DNA of 64,000 bases from Buchnera aphidicola (Shivaphis celti). GTDB taxonomy: Bacteria > Pseudomonadota > Gammaproteobacteria > Enterobacterales > Enterobacteriaceae. Positions 9,293-19,066 of this stretch are shown piece after piece. The stretch is from NCBI RefSeq assembly GCF_039349365.1, contig NZ_CP134977.1, positions 293,360 through 357,359 on the forward strand, in the 5' to 3' direction. A model generated the notes under the pieces. It made no database searches and was not told where the DNA came from. It worked only from the letters and a program-made list of their open reading frames with translations. Both the position numbers and the translations under genes were made by a program. Position 1 is the stretch's first letter. Each line of letters opens with the position of its first letter.

Positions 9293-9389
9293 ATAATCCT
9301 ATAATATGACATATTTATTTTATAAAAATAATATTTATAATTTAAATAAAAATATTATACAATATATTATATTGTAAAGAGAGGAAAAA

Positions 9390-11207
9390 ATGAATAAAAA
9401 AATTAGAAATATTGCTATTATTGCACATATTGACCATGGTAAAACAACATTAGTAGATAAATTATTAGAAACATCTGATACTTTAATTAAAACTAAAGAA
9501 CCACATAATAGAGTGATGGATTGTAACGATCTTGAAAAAGAAAGAGGTATTACTATTTTTTCAAAAAATACTTCTATTGAATGGGAAGATTATAAAATTA
9601 ATATCATTGATACTCCAGGACATGCAGATTTTGGAGGAGAAGTAGAAAGAATATTATCTATGGTAGACTCTGTATTACTAATAGTAGACGCTGTAGACGG
9701 TCCTATGCCTCAAACAAGATTTGTTACAAAAAAAGCATTTGAGCATAACATGAATCCAATTATTGTAATTAATAAAATTGATCGAAAAAATTCAAGAACA
9801 GACTGGGTTATAGAAAAAATATTTGACTTATTTGTTAATCTTGAAGCAACAGATAAACAATTAGATTTTCCAATTATATATACTTCTGCCATACTTGGAC
9901 AATCAGGAACGAAATTAAATAATATAAAAAATAATATGTTACCACTATTGAAAACTATTATCCAATATACTCCGGCTCCCAAAGTAAGTACAATGGGAGA
10001 ATTACAAATGCAAATTTCTCAACTAGAATACGATAATTACTTAGGAATAATAGGAATTGGGAAAGTTCAAAGGGGTATAATATCTGTTAACCAAAAAGTA
10101 TCTATTATACATAACCAAAATAAAATTCGATATGGAAAAATAGGAAAAATTTTACAATATGTAGGGTTAAAAAAAGTAGAAATTAAAGATGCACATGCAG
10201 GAGAAATTATCGCAATTACCGGTATTGATAATATCAAAATTTCTGATACTATTTGCAGTATAAATGATCAAATAGCGTTACCACAGCTGAAAGTCGATTT
10301 ACCAACAGTAAATATGTTATTTTCAGTAAATACTTCTCCATTTTGTGGACAAGAGGGGAAATATATTACATCCAATCAAATTTATCGTCGATTAAAAACA
10401 GAGATAATATATAATATTTCTTTAAAAGTAAATACTACGCCGCATTCAAATACTTTTTTAGTTTCTGGAAGAGGAGAATTACACTTATCTATATTAATTG
10501 AAAATATGCGTAGAGAAGGATTTGAATTAGAAGTATCTAGACCAAAAATAATTTTTCAAAAAAAAAATGGATATATTACTGAACCATTTGAAACTGTTAT
10601 TATTAATATTGAATCCCGACATCAAGGAACAGTGATGGATTTCTTAGGAGAAAGAAAAGGGAAAATGATTAATATGGAATCATCTCTAGATGATCGAATA
10701 CAACTAGAATATATCATTTCTAGTCGCGCATTAATAGGATTTCGAAATAAATTTCTTAATATCACATCAGGAACAGGAATATTTTACTCATCATTTCTTC
10801 ATTATGATAAAATACAAAATAATACAATTGGTCAAAGAGTCAATGGTGTACTAATCGCAAATAATACTGGAATAAGCAGTGGATTTGCATTATTCCACTT
10901 ACAAGAAAGAGGGAAATTATTTATAAATCATGCAGAAAAAGTATATAAAGGACAAATTATTGGATTACATAATCGATCAAATGATTTAACAGTAAATTGT
11001 TTAACAGGAAAAAAACTCACAAATATGAGAGCTTCAGGAACTGATGAAGCAATTAATTTAATTCCTCCTATCAAAATGACATTAGAACAATCTATGAGCT
11101 TTATTAATGATGATGAATTAATCGAAATTACTCCAAAATCTGTTAGAATAAGAAAAAAATATTTAAACGAATATGAACGTAAAGTTGCAACTAGAAAAAA
11201 TAAATAA
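9390..11207 (+). CDS. typA: Ribosome-associated GTPase TypA/BipA
   Basis: Translational GTPase related to EF-G and LepA, involved in 50S assembly and stress growth. It has 605 aa (E. coli 607). The GTPase domain is complete: AHIDHGKTT (about 12-20), ERGITI (about 48-53), DTPGHADF (about 72-79) and NKID (about 126-129), followed by domains II, III, V and the BipA-specific C-terminus. GAGAGGAAAAA precedes the ATG at 9390. A 17-base palindrome (9359-9375) lies just ahead of the ribosome binding site. Confidence 0.97.
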   Translation: MNKKIRNIAIIAHIDHGKTTLVDKLLETSDTLIKTKEPHNRVMDCNDLEKERGITIFSKNTSIEWEDYKINIIDTPGHADFGGEVERILSMVDSVLLIVDAVDGPMPQTRFVTKKAFEHNMNPIIVINKIDRKNSRTDWVIEKIFDLFVNLEATDKQLDFPIIYTSAILGQSGTKLNNIKNNMLPLLKTIIQYTPAPKVSTMGELQMQISQLEYDNYLGIIGIGKVQRGIISVNQKVSIIHNQNKIRYGKIGKILQYVGLKKVEIKDAHAGEIIAITGIDNIKISDTICSINDQIALPQLKVDLPTVNMLFSVNTSPFCGQEGKYITSNQIYRRLKTEIIYNISLKVNTTPHSNTFLVSGRGELHLSILIENMRREGFELEVSRPKIIFQKKNGYITEPFETVIINIESRHQGTVMDFLGERKGKMINMESSLDDRIQLEYIISSRALIGFRNKFLNITSGTGIFYSSFLHYDKIQNNTIGQRVNGVLIANNTGISSGFALFHLQERGKLFINHAEKVYKGQIIGLHNRSNDLTVNCLTGKKLTNMRASGTDEAINLIPPIKMTLEQSMSFINDDELIEITPKSVRIRKKYLNEYERKVATRKNK

Positions 11208-11228
11208 TGGTTTCTTAAGTTATTAAAA

Positions 11229-11263
11229 CACTAATAAAACTATATAATCATAAATTATTAGTG
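11229..11263 (-). terminator. Possible terminator at the ygfZ 3' end
   Basis: A 9-base inverted repeat (CACTAATAA / TTATTAGTG) with a 17-base loop overlaps the last codons of ygfZ and is followed on the minus strand by TTTTAATAA. It lies in the convergent gap between typA and ygfZ. All but two pairs are A-T, so the hairpin is weak. Confidence 0.3.
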
Positions 11264-12201
11264 ATAAAAAAATTAGAATTATAATCCGTAGATAACCGAA
11301 AATTATTTACAATATTTTTATTTTTTAAAATACATTGTATAAAAAAAATATTATCTTGTATATGTAAAAAACACAAAATTTTTCCAACTTTTTTCCATTG
11401 TTTTTTACTATACATTTCTATCATAGGTAATTTATTTATTGCTTCAAACGATGTAGTACCAATCAAATGATACATATTTTTATTATTGATATTTTTATGA
11501 TATAATTTTGAAATTACTTCTTGTCCACAATAACAACCTTTTTGAAAATCAATTCCATGAAAAATATTTAAATTCATTTCATTTGGGAAAAAATTGTTAA
11601 TCATGTTATTTTCTAAAATTGGAAAACCTGCCTGTAAATCTAAAAACAACCAATAACTACTCACTTGTAGAAAATTATTTTTTAGAAATATTTCAATCAT
11701 TTTATTTAATTGTTTTTTTTTTATAATCAATAAAAATCGTTCTACAGGATCGATGAAAAATAAAATAAAAAAATTTTTAATATATTTCATGGATTGTGTA
11801 CTATCTGGTAATTCACTAAATATAAACGATAATTTTTTTTTTATATTACAACCCATTAATCCTATGAATACATAATCATTGAGATTTTGAAAACATACGT
11901 CAGAAAAAATAGCATACTTTTTAAAATTTTGAATTTGCGATTCTACAATACAACTACGTTGAATATAAAAATATTTATCCTGATGTAAAAATAATCGTAG
12001 TATTCCTTGTACTCTCCCATTTGGATTACAATTAGCGCATAAAATATGAAAATTATTTTTTAAATCACATACGTTAACGGTCGTTTGATTATGTAAATAT
12101 TGCTTACTATCTGTTCCAGATACTGATATTATAGACCAATCATGTAATATTTCAAATAAACATATATTATTTAACAAAGAATTCATATGAAATAATTTCA
12201 T
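11248..12201 (-). CDS. ygfZ: Folate-dependent Fe-S protein YgfZ
   Basis: Tetrahydrofolate-binding protein of the GcvT-like family that supports Fe-S enzymes, MiaB among them, whose gene lies 4 kb away. The family signature KGCYCGQEVISK is present about residue 218-229, with the redox-relevant Cys. From the ATG at 12201 it is 317 aa (E. coli 326). The frame extends to a GTG at 12216 that would add five residues, but GGAG overlaps that GTG and would instead lie 14 bases before the ATG, so the ATG is preferred; a later ATG at 12186 is also possible. It diverges from prfB, as the pair do in other Buchnera. Confidence 0.88.
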   Translation of the reverse strand: MKLFHMNSLLNNICLFEILHDWSIISVSGTDSKQYLHNQTTVNVCDLKNNFHILCANCNPNGRVQGILRLFLHQDKYFYIQRSCIVESQIQNFKKYAIFSDVCFQNLNDYVFIGLMGCNIKKKLSFIFSELPDSTQSMKYIKNFFILFFIDPVERFLLIIKKKQLNKMIEIFLKNNFLQVSSYWLFLDLQAGFPILENNMINNFFPNEMNLNIFHGIDFQKGCYCGQEVISKLYHKNINNKNMYHLIGTTSFEAINKLPMIEMYSKKQWKKVGKILCFLHIQDNIFFIQCILKNKNIVNNFRLSTDYNSNFFITNNL

Positions 12202-12350
12202 TAAATTGATTTTCACTCCGTGTAATAAAAATAAAAAAAATCGTTTTATTGTAATGTACTAAAAAATAATATGATTAAATAAATATTACAAAGTATAGAA
12301 ATACTATATTATTAAATATTAATTTTATAAATAAAAGGATATAGTTAATT

Positions 12351-13445
12351 ATGATAATAAGCATATATTACACAAAAATAAAAAAAATAAAAAATAAAAT
12401 TAATAACTTAAAAAAAATAACACAATATAATATAAAAAAAAAAAGAATTTCCCGAATTAATCAAATACTACAAAAATCAAAGAAAAAAAAAAACAGATTT
12501 TTTTTTAAACACATTGCACAAGAATCTAAAAAAAATTATTATATTGTAAAAAAAATAAACGATATCGAAAAAATTATACAGGATAACCAAAAACTATTGC
12601 AATTATCATTAGATTATAAAGATAACAGCATTTTACATGATATTAAATTAACATTTAATAAAATAGAAAAAAAAATAAAAAAAATAAATTATCATAATCT
12701 TTTCAAAGAAAAACATGACAACTGCAATTGTTACCTTGATATACAATCCGGATCTGGAGGAATTGATGCACAAGATTGGTCCAACATGCTTTTAAGAATG
12801 TATTTAAAATGGTTAGAAAAAAAAAAATTTAAAACACGTATATTACATAAACTAAATGGAGAAATTGCGGGAATAAAATCAGCAACTATACATGTTATAG
12901 GACCATACGCATTTGGTTGGCTCAAAACTGAAACTGGTATACATAGATTAATTCGCAAAAGTCCATTTAATTCCGGAGGTAGAAGACATACATCGTTTAG
13001 CTCTGCTTTTATATATCCAGAAATTAACAAAGAAATTAATATTAAAATTGATTATTCCGAATTAAGAATTGATGTATTTCGATCATCAGGATCAGGAGGA
13101 CAACATGTTAACAGAACAGAATCTGCAGTCAGAATTACACATCTTCCTACATCAATTGTTACCCAATGTCAAAATGAACGTTCACAACATAAAAATAAAG
13201 AACAGGCATTAAAACAAATGAAATTAAAATTATATAACTTAGAATTAAAGAAAAAAAATATAGAAAAAGAAAATATAGAAAACAGTAAATCATCCATTAG
13301 ATGGGGAAATCAAATTCGATCATATATCTTAGATCAATCAAGAATAAAAGATAATAGAACTGGAATTGAAACACGAGAAGTACAATCAGTACTAGATGGA
13401 AATCTAGATTTATTTATTGAAACAAGTTTAAAAAAAGGACTATAA
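12351..13445 (+). CDS. prfB: Peptide chain release factor 2, in one uninterrupted frame
   Basis: Releases completed proteins at UGA and UAA stops. The protein is 364 aa (E. coli 365). The RF2-specific stop-recognition tripeptide SPF (about 204-206) and the catalytic GGQ (about 249-251, in [13 protein letters not shown]) are intact. The E. coli gene needs a +1 programmed frameshift at an in-frame UGA around codon 26; here the same region ([16 protein letters not shown]) reads straight through with no UGA. The ATG at 12351 follows AAAGGA. lysS begins 11 bases downstream, as in E. coli prfB-lysS, so co-transcription is likely. Confidence 0.96.
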   Translation: MIISIYYTKIKKIKNKINNLKKITQYNIKKKRISRINQILQKSKKKKNRFFFKHIAQESKKNYYIVKKINDIEKIIQDNQKLLQLSLDYKDNSILHDIKLTFNKIEKKIKKINYHNLFKEKHDNCNCYLDIQSGSGGIDAQDWSNMLLRMYLKWLEKKKFKTRILHKLNGEIAGIKSATIHVIGPYAFGWLKTETGIHRLIRKSPFNSGGRRHTSFSSAFIYPEINKEINIKIDYSELRIDVFRSSGSGGQHVNRTESAVRITHLPTSIVTQCQNERSQHKNKEQALKQMKLKLYNLELKKKNIEKENIENSKSSIRWGNQIRSYILDQSRIKDNRTGIETREVQSVLDGNLDLFIETSLKKGL

Positions 13446-13455
13446 AAATAATACT

Positions 13456-14952
13456 ATGCTATTAAAAAAAAAAAATTTGCATGATGAGTATGAAATTCGA
13501 AAAAAAAAACTTGTCAATCTTGTTAATAAAGGTTTTGACTTTCCTAATCATTTTAAAGTAAATACAAACATTCAAAATATTAATAAAAAATATGATCATT
13601 ATTCTCGACAGGAATTATTAAAAGAAAATAAATTAATATATCTTTCAGGAAGAATTATAAAACAACGAATTATGGGGAAAGCAACATTTATCATAATACA
13701 AGACATGATAGAAGAAATACAAATTTATGTTACTGAAAAAAAAATAACACCAAAAATATACCAAGAAGAGTTTAAAAAATGGGATATAGGAGATATTATA
13801 GGTGTTATAGGTACAATTTTTAAAACTCATACAGGAGAATTATCAATATATTGTACAAAAATTTATCTACTATCCAAATCATTGCGCCCTCTTCCAAGTA
13901 AATTTCACGGATTATTAAATCAAGAAATTCGTTATCGAAAACGATATTTAGATTTATTAGTTAATAAAAATGTTACTAGAACGTTTATCACACGTTCTAA
14001 AATATTAATACAAATTAGAAACTACATGGATGAAAAAAATTTTGTGGAAGTAGAAACTCCTATTATGCAAAATATTCCTGGAGGAGCATCGGCTAAACCA
14101 TTTGTTACATATCATAATAGTTTAAATATTAAAATGTACTTAAGAGTATCTCCAGAACTATATCTAAAAAGACTAATCATTGGGGGTTTAACTAAAATAT
14201 ACGAAATTAGTAAAAACTTTAGAAATGAAGGCATTTCATATAAGCATAATCCTGAATTTACAATGATGGAATTGTATATTGCATATGCTAATTACGAAGA
14301 TTTAATGAATTTAATTACTGATTTAATCAAATATATAACAAAAAAAATATATTACACATATCAAATAAAATATAAAAAAAGAATAATTGATTTCAATCAA
14401 CCATTTGATGTTTTTACCATGAAAAATGCAATTTTGCATTATAATAAAAATATTAAAACTAATGATTTATTAAATATCCAGAAAATTAAAAATATTGCTA
14501 TCTTATATAATATAAAAGTTCAAAAAAAATGGACTATTGAGAAAATCATGACAAAAATTTTCGAAATGACAACAGAAGAAAAATTAATCAACCCAACTTT
14601 TATTACAGAATATCCAATAGAAATTTCTCCTCTAGCAAAAAAAAACAAAATTAATAAAAATTATGCAGATCGATTTGAATTATTTATTGGAGGAATAGAA
14701 ATAGCAAATGGTTTCTCAGAATTAAATAATCCAGAAGAACAAAAAATGAGATTTATTAAACAAAATCAAGAAATATCATCTACATTGAACAAAGAAAAAA
14801 AATATGATCAAGAATACATTACGGCCATGGAATATGGTATGCCTCCAACAGCTGGATTAGGTATTGGTATTGATAGGTTAATTATGATTTTAACTAATCA
14901 GTCTAACATACGTGATGTTATACTATTTCCAACATTACGACCAAAAAAATAA
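13456..14952 (+). CDS. lysS: Lysyl-tRNA synthetase, class II
   Basis: Charges tRNA-Lys. It has 498 aa (E. coli LysS 505). The N-terminal OB-fold anticodon-binding domain (LSGRIIKQRIMGKATFIII region) is followed by the class II catalytic domain with motif 2 FRNEGISYKHNPEFTMME and motif 3 GLGIGIDRLIM. It lies between prfB and lysA, so a release factor, the lysyl-tRNA synthetase and the last lysine biosynthetic enzyme sit in one run on the plus strand. Confidence 0.97.
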   Translation: MLLKKKNLHDEYEIRKKKLVNLVNKGFDFPNHFKVNTNIQNINKKYDHYSRQELLKENKLIYLSGRIIKQRIMGKATFIIIQDMIEEIQIYVTEKKITPKIYQEEFKKWDIGDIIGVIGTIFKTHTGELSIYCTKIYLLSKSLRPLPSKFHGLLNQEIRYRKRYLDLLVNKNVTRTFITRSKILIQIRNYMDEKNFVEVETPIMQNIPGGASAKPFVTYHNSLNIKMYLRVSPELYLKRLIIGGLTKIYEISKNFRNEGISYKHNPEFTMMELYIAYANYEDLMNLITDLIKYITKKIYYTYQIKYKKRIIDFNQPFDVFTMKNAILHYNKNIKTNDLLNIQKIKNIAILYNIKVQKKWTIEKIMTKIFEMTTEEKLINPTFITEYPIEISPLAKKNKINKNYADRFELFIGGIEIANGFSELNNPEEQKMRFIKQNQEISSTLNKEKKYDQEYITAMEYGMPPTAGLGIGIDRLIMILTNQSNIRDVILFPTLRPKK

Positions 14953-14968
14953 ATTCAATGGAATAAAT

Positions 14969-16231
14969 ATGACAAATCACAACTTCTATAATAAAATATT
15001 AAAAAATCAAGATATATATTCCGTATTAAAAAAATTAGGTAGTCCTATATGGTTATATCAAGCTGATATCATAAAAAAAAAAATTCAACAATTAAAAAAA
15101 TTTGATATTATTCGATTTGCACAAAAAGCATGTTCTAATATTCATATATTAAAATTAATGAAAAAAAATAATGTAAAAGTTGATGCTGTCTCTTTAGGGG
15201 AAATACATCGAGCACTGTACGCAGGATATACAAATAAAAATGATGATATTATTTTTACCGCAGATCTATTCGATAAAAAAACGTTAAAAAAAATTGTTGA
15301 AATGAATATTACAGTTAATGCAGGTTCATTAGATATGTTAGAACAATTAGGAAAAATATCTCCAGGACATAAAGTATGGCTCCGCATTAATCCAAAATTT
15401 GGTCATGGACATAACAAAAAAACAAATACTGGTGGGGAAAATAGTAAACATGGCATTTGGGAAACAGAATTAGCAATACCTATAATTAAAAAATACAAAC
15501 TAAAATTAATTGGTTTGCATATGCATATTGGTTCTGGAGTAGATTATCAACACTTAAAAAAAGTTTGTAATACAATGGTAAATTATGCACTCTCTTTAAA
15601 CCAAAAAATTCAGGCAATTTCTGCAGGAGGTGGATTATCTATTCCATATAAATCTACTGATCAAGAGATTGATATTGAACACTATTTTAAATTATGGAAT
15701 CAGACAAAAAAAGTTATTTCAAAAAATTTAAAAACTCCTATTACATTAGAAATTGAACCAGGACGTTTTTTGGTAGGAGAATCTGGAATATTAGTCGCAA
15801 CAGTATATGCCATAAAGCGTGTTGGAAAAAAAATATTTACATTAGTTGATGCAGGATTTAATGATTTAATAAGACCAACATTATATGGAAGTTACCATCA
15901 TATTTCAGTTATAAAAAAAAATAATATTAATGATAAAAAAAAAAAGACTATGAAAACAATTATAGGAGGACCTTTATGTGAATCAGGTGATATTTTTACT
16001 CAAAATGAAAAAAATGAACTGATAGAACGAGAATTACCGGAAATAAAAATTGGAGATTATTTAGTTTTTCACAATACAGGAGCTTATGGAGCAACTATGT
16101 CGTCGAATTACAACAGCAAACCATTAATACCAGAAGTATTATTTGAAAACAATATTCCAAAAATTATTCGAAGAAGACAAACAATCCAAGATATTTTAAA
16201 TCTAGAATTAAATATCAAAAAAGAAATATAA
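14969..16231 (+). CDS. lysA: Diaminopimelate decarboxylase
   Basis: PLP enzyme for the last step of lysine synthesis, an essential amino acid the symbiont supplies to its aphid. From the ATG at 14969 the protein is 420 aa, the same as E. coli. The frame is open further upstream into lysS, but the extra 19 residues have no family counterpart. The PLP lysine lies in RFAQKACSN (about residue 53); substrate and cofactor motifs HMHIGSGVDY, ISAGGGLSIPY, EIEPGRFLV and CESGDIFT follow. It starts 17 bases after lysS and is probably in the same transcript. Confidence 0.96.
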   Translation: MTNHNFYNKILKNQDIYSVLKKLGSPIWLYQADIIKKKIQQLKKFDIIRFAQKACSNIHILKLMKKNNVKVDAVSLGEIHRALYAGYTNKNDDIIFTADLFDKKTLKKIVEMNITVNAGSLDMLEQLGKISPGHKVWLRINPKFGHGHNKKTNTGGENSKHGIWETELAIPIIKKYKLKLIGLHMHIGSGVDYQHLKKVCNTMVNYALSLNQKIQAISAGGGLSIPYKSTDQEIDIEHYFKLWNQTKKVISKNLKTPITLEIEPGRFLVGESGILVATVYAIKRVGKKIFTLVDAGFNDLIRPTLYGSYHHISVIKKNNINDKKKKTMKTIIGGPLCESGDIFTQNEKNELIERELPEIKIGDYLVFHNTGAYGATMSSNYNSKPLIPEVLFENNIPKIIRRRQTIQDILNLELNIKKEI

Positions 16232-16291
16232 AATATATCAAAATATTTATTATATAAACTAAACTATCTTATTAAATTAATGTAATGAAAT

Positions 16292-17617
16292 ATGAAAAAA
16301 AAATTTTATATTAAAACTTGGGGATGTCAAATGAATGAATACGATTCATTGACAATAAAAAAAATATTACAAAAAGATAAAAAATATATTTACACAAATA
16401 ATTTTCATGAAGCTGATATATTGATTTTAAATACTTGTTCTGTAAGAGAAAAAGCGCAAGAAAAACTATTTCATCAATTAGGAAGATGGAAATATTTAAA
16501 AAATAAAAATAAAAATATCATTATTGCTGTTGGAGGCTGTGTCGCAAACCAAGAGGGAAAGAAAATTACCAAAAGAGCAAAATTTGTTGATATAATTTTT
16601 GGTACACAAACATTACACAGATTGTCAAAGATGATTACTGATGTATTAAGAGAAAAAAAAATATTTATTGATATTAGTTTCCCAAAAGGAGAAAAATTTA
16701 AAAATATAACACAACCAAACTATCATAATTATTCAGCTTCAATTTCTATTATAGAGGGGTGCAACAAATACTGCTCATTTTGTATTGTTCCCTATACCAG
16801 AGGTAGAGAAATAAGTCGACCATTTCATGATATTATATACTATATTAAATCAATATCTCAAAACGGGATAAAAGAAATTCAGTTATTAGGACAGAATGTT
16901 AATTCATACAAATATATCGATGAAAAAGGAAAAAAATATACATTTGCAAAACTATTAAAAGAAATCGCTACTATTCCAACAATTAGTAGAATTAAATTTA
17001 TCACTAGCAACCCTATGGAGTTTACTGATGATATTATTAATATTTACCATGAAACAAAAAAAATAGTAAATTTTTTACATTTACCTATTCAAAGTGGTTC
17101 AAATAGAATTTTAAAACTCATGAAAAGACCATACTCTGTAGAAAAATATCAAGAAATTATTGATAAATTAAAACTTGCAAGACCTGAAATACAAATCAGT
17201 TCTGATTTTATTATTGGGTTTCCAAGTGAAACTGAATCGGATTTTCAAAATACAATGAAAATTGTAAAAAAAATAAATTTTGATATGAGTTTCAGTTTTA
17301 TATATTCTCCTAGACCGGGTACACCTGCATCTAAATTAAAAGATAATATTAGCATAGAAGAAAAAAAAAATAGATTATATAAACTACAAAAACAGTTAAA
17401 AAAACAAACATTAAACTGGACTAAAAATATGATCAATAGTCAGCAAAAAATATTAGTAGAAAAATATTATGATCAAAATTTAAATATTATCGCTGGAAGA
17501 ACAGAAAATAATAGAACTGTAATTTGTCAAGTTAAAGAAAATGTTATTGGAAATATTATCACAGTCAATATTACTAAACAGAAAAACAATATGTTATATG
17601 GAGAATACATAAAATAG
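16292..17617 (+). CDS. miaB: tRNA methylthiotransferase MiaB
   Basis: Radical-SAM enzyme that adds the methylthio group to i6A37 of tRNAs reading UNN codons. The protein has 441 aa (E. coli 474). Three N-terminal cysteines for the auxiliary cluster are in WGCQMNEYDS, NTCSVREKA and GGCVANQEG. The radical-SAM cluster is in EGCNKYCSFCIVPYTRGRE (about 156-174), and a TRAM domain ends the protein. The start MKKKFYIKTWGCQMNEY aligns directly with E. coli. ybeY follows after 4 bases; ybeZ, which separates them in E. coli, is missing. Confidence 0.96.
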   Translation: MKKKFYIKTWGCQMNEYDSLTIKKILQKDKKYIYTNNFHEADILILNTCSVREKAQEKLFHQLGRWKYLKNKNKNIIIAVGGCVANQEGKKITKRAKFVDIIFGTQTLHRLSKMITDVLREKKIFIDISFPKGEKFKNITQPNYHNYSASISIIEGCNKYCSFCIVPYTRGREISRPFHDIIYYIKSISQNGIKEIQLLGQNVNSYKYIDEKGKKYTFAKLLKEIATIPTISRIKFITSNPMEFTDDIINIYHETKKIVNFLHLPIQSGSNRILKLMKRPYSVEKYQEIIDKLKLARPEIQISSDFIIGFPSETESDFQNTMKIVKKINFDMSFSFIYSPRPGTPASKLKDNISIEEKKNRLYKLQKQLKKQTLNWTKNMINSQQKILVEKYYDQNLNIIAGRTENNRTVICQVKENVIGNIITVNITKQKNNMLYGEYIK

Positions 17618-17621
17618 TAAT

Positions 17622-18065
17622 ATGAAAAAAAATAGAATATATTTTCAAATTAATACTATTATTCCACAAAAAATATCTAAAAAAAAATTTTTAAATTGGA
17701 TTAATCAAACAATAAAAAAAAAATATCAAATAACCATACGCATAGTAGATCAATCTGAAATACAAAAAATAAATTATACATATAGAAAAAAAAATTATCC
17801 TACAAATATATTATCTTTTTCATATAATCACCAAAGTTATAATAATAATATTATCGGAGATCTAGTCATTTGTGCAAAAGTTGTGTATGAAGAAGCTCTG
17901 AATCAAAAAAAAAAATTAGAAAATTATTGGGCTCATATTGTTATACATGGATTATTACACTTATTAGGATATACACATTATACAAACTATCAAACACAAA
18001 TTATGCAAAAAAAAGAAATTGAAATTATGAAAAAATTAGGATATCAAAATCCATACTCTAAATAA
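17622..18065 (+). CDS. ybeY: Endoribonuclease YbeY
   Basis: Metal-dependent RNase needed for 16S rRNA 3' maturation and ribosome quality control. It is 147 aa (E. coli 155). The zinc motif reads HGLLHLLGYTH (about 110-120), keeping the three histidines; the usual Asp of GYDH is Thr. It is flanked by miaB and corC as in E. coli. No Shine-Dalgarno is seen; the start lies 4 bases after the miaB stop, suggesting coupled translation. Confidence 0.92.
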   Translation: MKKNRIYFQINTIIPQKISKKKFLNWINQTIKKKYQITIRIVDQSEIQKINYTYRKKNYPTNILSFSYNHQSYNNNIIGDLVICAKVVYEEALNQKKKLENYWAHIVIHGLLHLLGYTHYTNYQTQIMQKKEIEIMKKLGYQNPYSK

Positions 18066-18119
18066 AATACAATAAATCAAATAAATAAAATATTGTTATA
18101 TAGGATTAAATTAATATTT

Positions 18120-18971
18120 ATGGACAACAAAACGCCTAAAAAAAATATTAAAAAAAAAGGATTCTTTTCTATTTTTACCGATCAAATTTTAAAAAAAAAA
18201 AATAACCATCAAATCGAATTAATCAAATCAATCAATTATGCAAAAAAAAACGCATTAATTAATAACAAAATAAGTAAAATGTTAAAAGGAGTAATTAAAA
18301 TTTCAAAAAAAAAAATTAAAGAAATTATGATCCCAAAATCACAAATGATCACTTTACAAGCAAACTATTCACTCACCCAATGTTTAAATATTATTCTTTC
18401 TTCACAATATTTAAAATTTCCTGTTATGAGTAGTGATAACAATTATGTAGAAGGATTTTTATATGCAAAAGATTTATTAATCTTTTTAAAATACAAAAAA
18501 TTATTTGATATAAAAAAATTTTTAAAACCATTAATCATCGTACCAGAAAGTAAGTATATAGATAAAATGTTATACGAATTTCAGATACATGAAAAAAAAA
18601 TGGCAATAGTAATTGATGAATTTGGAGCAATATCAGGATTAATTACTATCCGCGATATTTTAAATATCATTATTCAAGATATATCTGAACAACATATAAA
18701 AAAAGCAAAAAAAAATATTAAAAAAATTAAACATAATGTTTTTTCAATCAAATCATCTACACCTATAAAAGAAATTAATAAAATATTTCATACGCGATTT
18801 CAAAATAAAACAGTTGATACAATAGGAGGATTTGTAATGCAAAAATTTAAACATCTTCCACAACCTGGAGAAAAAATTAATATACAAGGATATGAATTTA
18901 AGATTTCTATTGCCAACTATAGAAGAATTATAAAATTACAAATTAAAATTCCTAAAAATAAACAAGATTAA
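18120..18971 (+). CDS. corC: CorC/YbeX family CBS-pair protein
   Basis: Soluble CBS-pair protein with a CorC_HlyC domain, associated with magnesium/cobalt efflux and, in E. coli, with ribosome-related phenotypes. From the ATG at 18120 it is 283 aa (E. coli 292). Recognisable blocks are IMIPKSQMITLQ, KFPVMSSDNNYVEGFLYAKDLL, VIDEFGAISGLITIRDIL and the C-terminal TIGGFVMQKFKHLPQPGE. A TTG at 18093 extends the frame nine residues without homology support. The role in this genome is uncertain since no CorA is visible here. Confidence 0.9.
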   Translation: MDNKTPKKNIKKKGFFSIFTDQILKKKNNHQIELIKSINYAKKNALINNKISKMLKGVIKISKKKIKEIMIPKSQMITLQANYSLTQCLNIILSSQYLKFPVMSSDNNYVEGFLYAKDLLIFLKYKKLFDIKKFLKPLIIVPESKYIDKMLYEFQIHEKKMAIVIDEFGAISGLITIRDILNIIIQDISEQHIKKAKKNIKKIKHNVFSIKSSTPIKEINKIFHTRFQNKTVDTIGGFVMQKFKHLPQPGEKINIQGYEFKISIANYRRIIKLQIKIPKNKQD

Positions 18972-19066
18972 AAAAAATAAAATACAATATATTAAAAATT
19001 TCTATTATTAAAAAATTAATGTAAATCTTTCAAATAAAATATTAATTACTATAAGTATTTACGTAT

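Noticed and set aside
9359-9375. Palindrome ACAATATATTATATTGT before typA as a regulatory site
   Set aside because: Eight-base A-T arms are expected by chance here; kept only as a remark in the typA entry.
12351-12440. A hidden UGA frameshift site in prfB
   Set aside because: Codons 1-40 were read in all three frames; the RF2 homology is continuous in the frame of the ATG at 12351 and there is no TGA in it.
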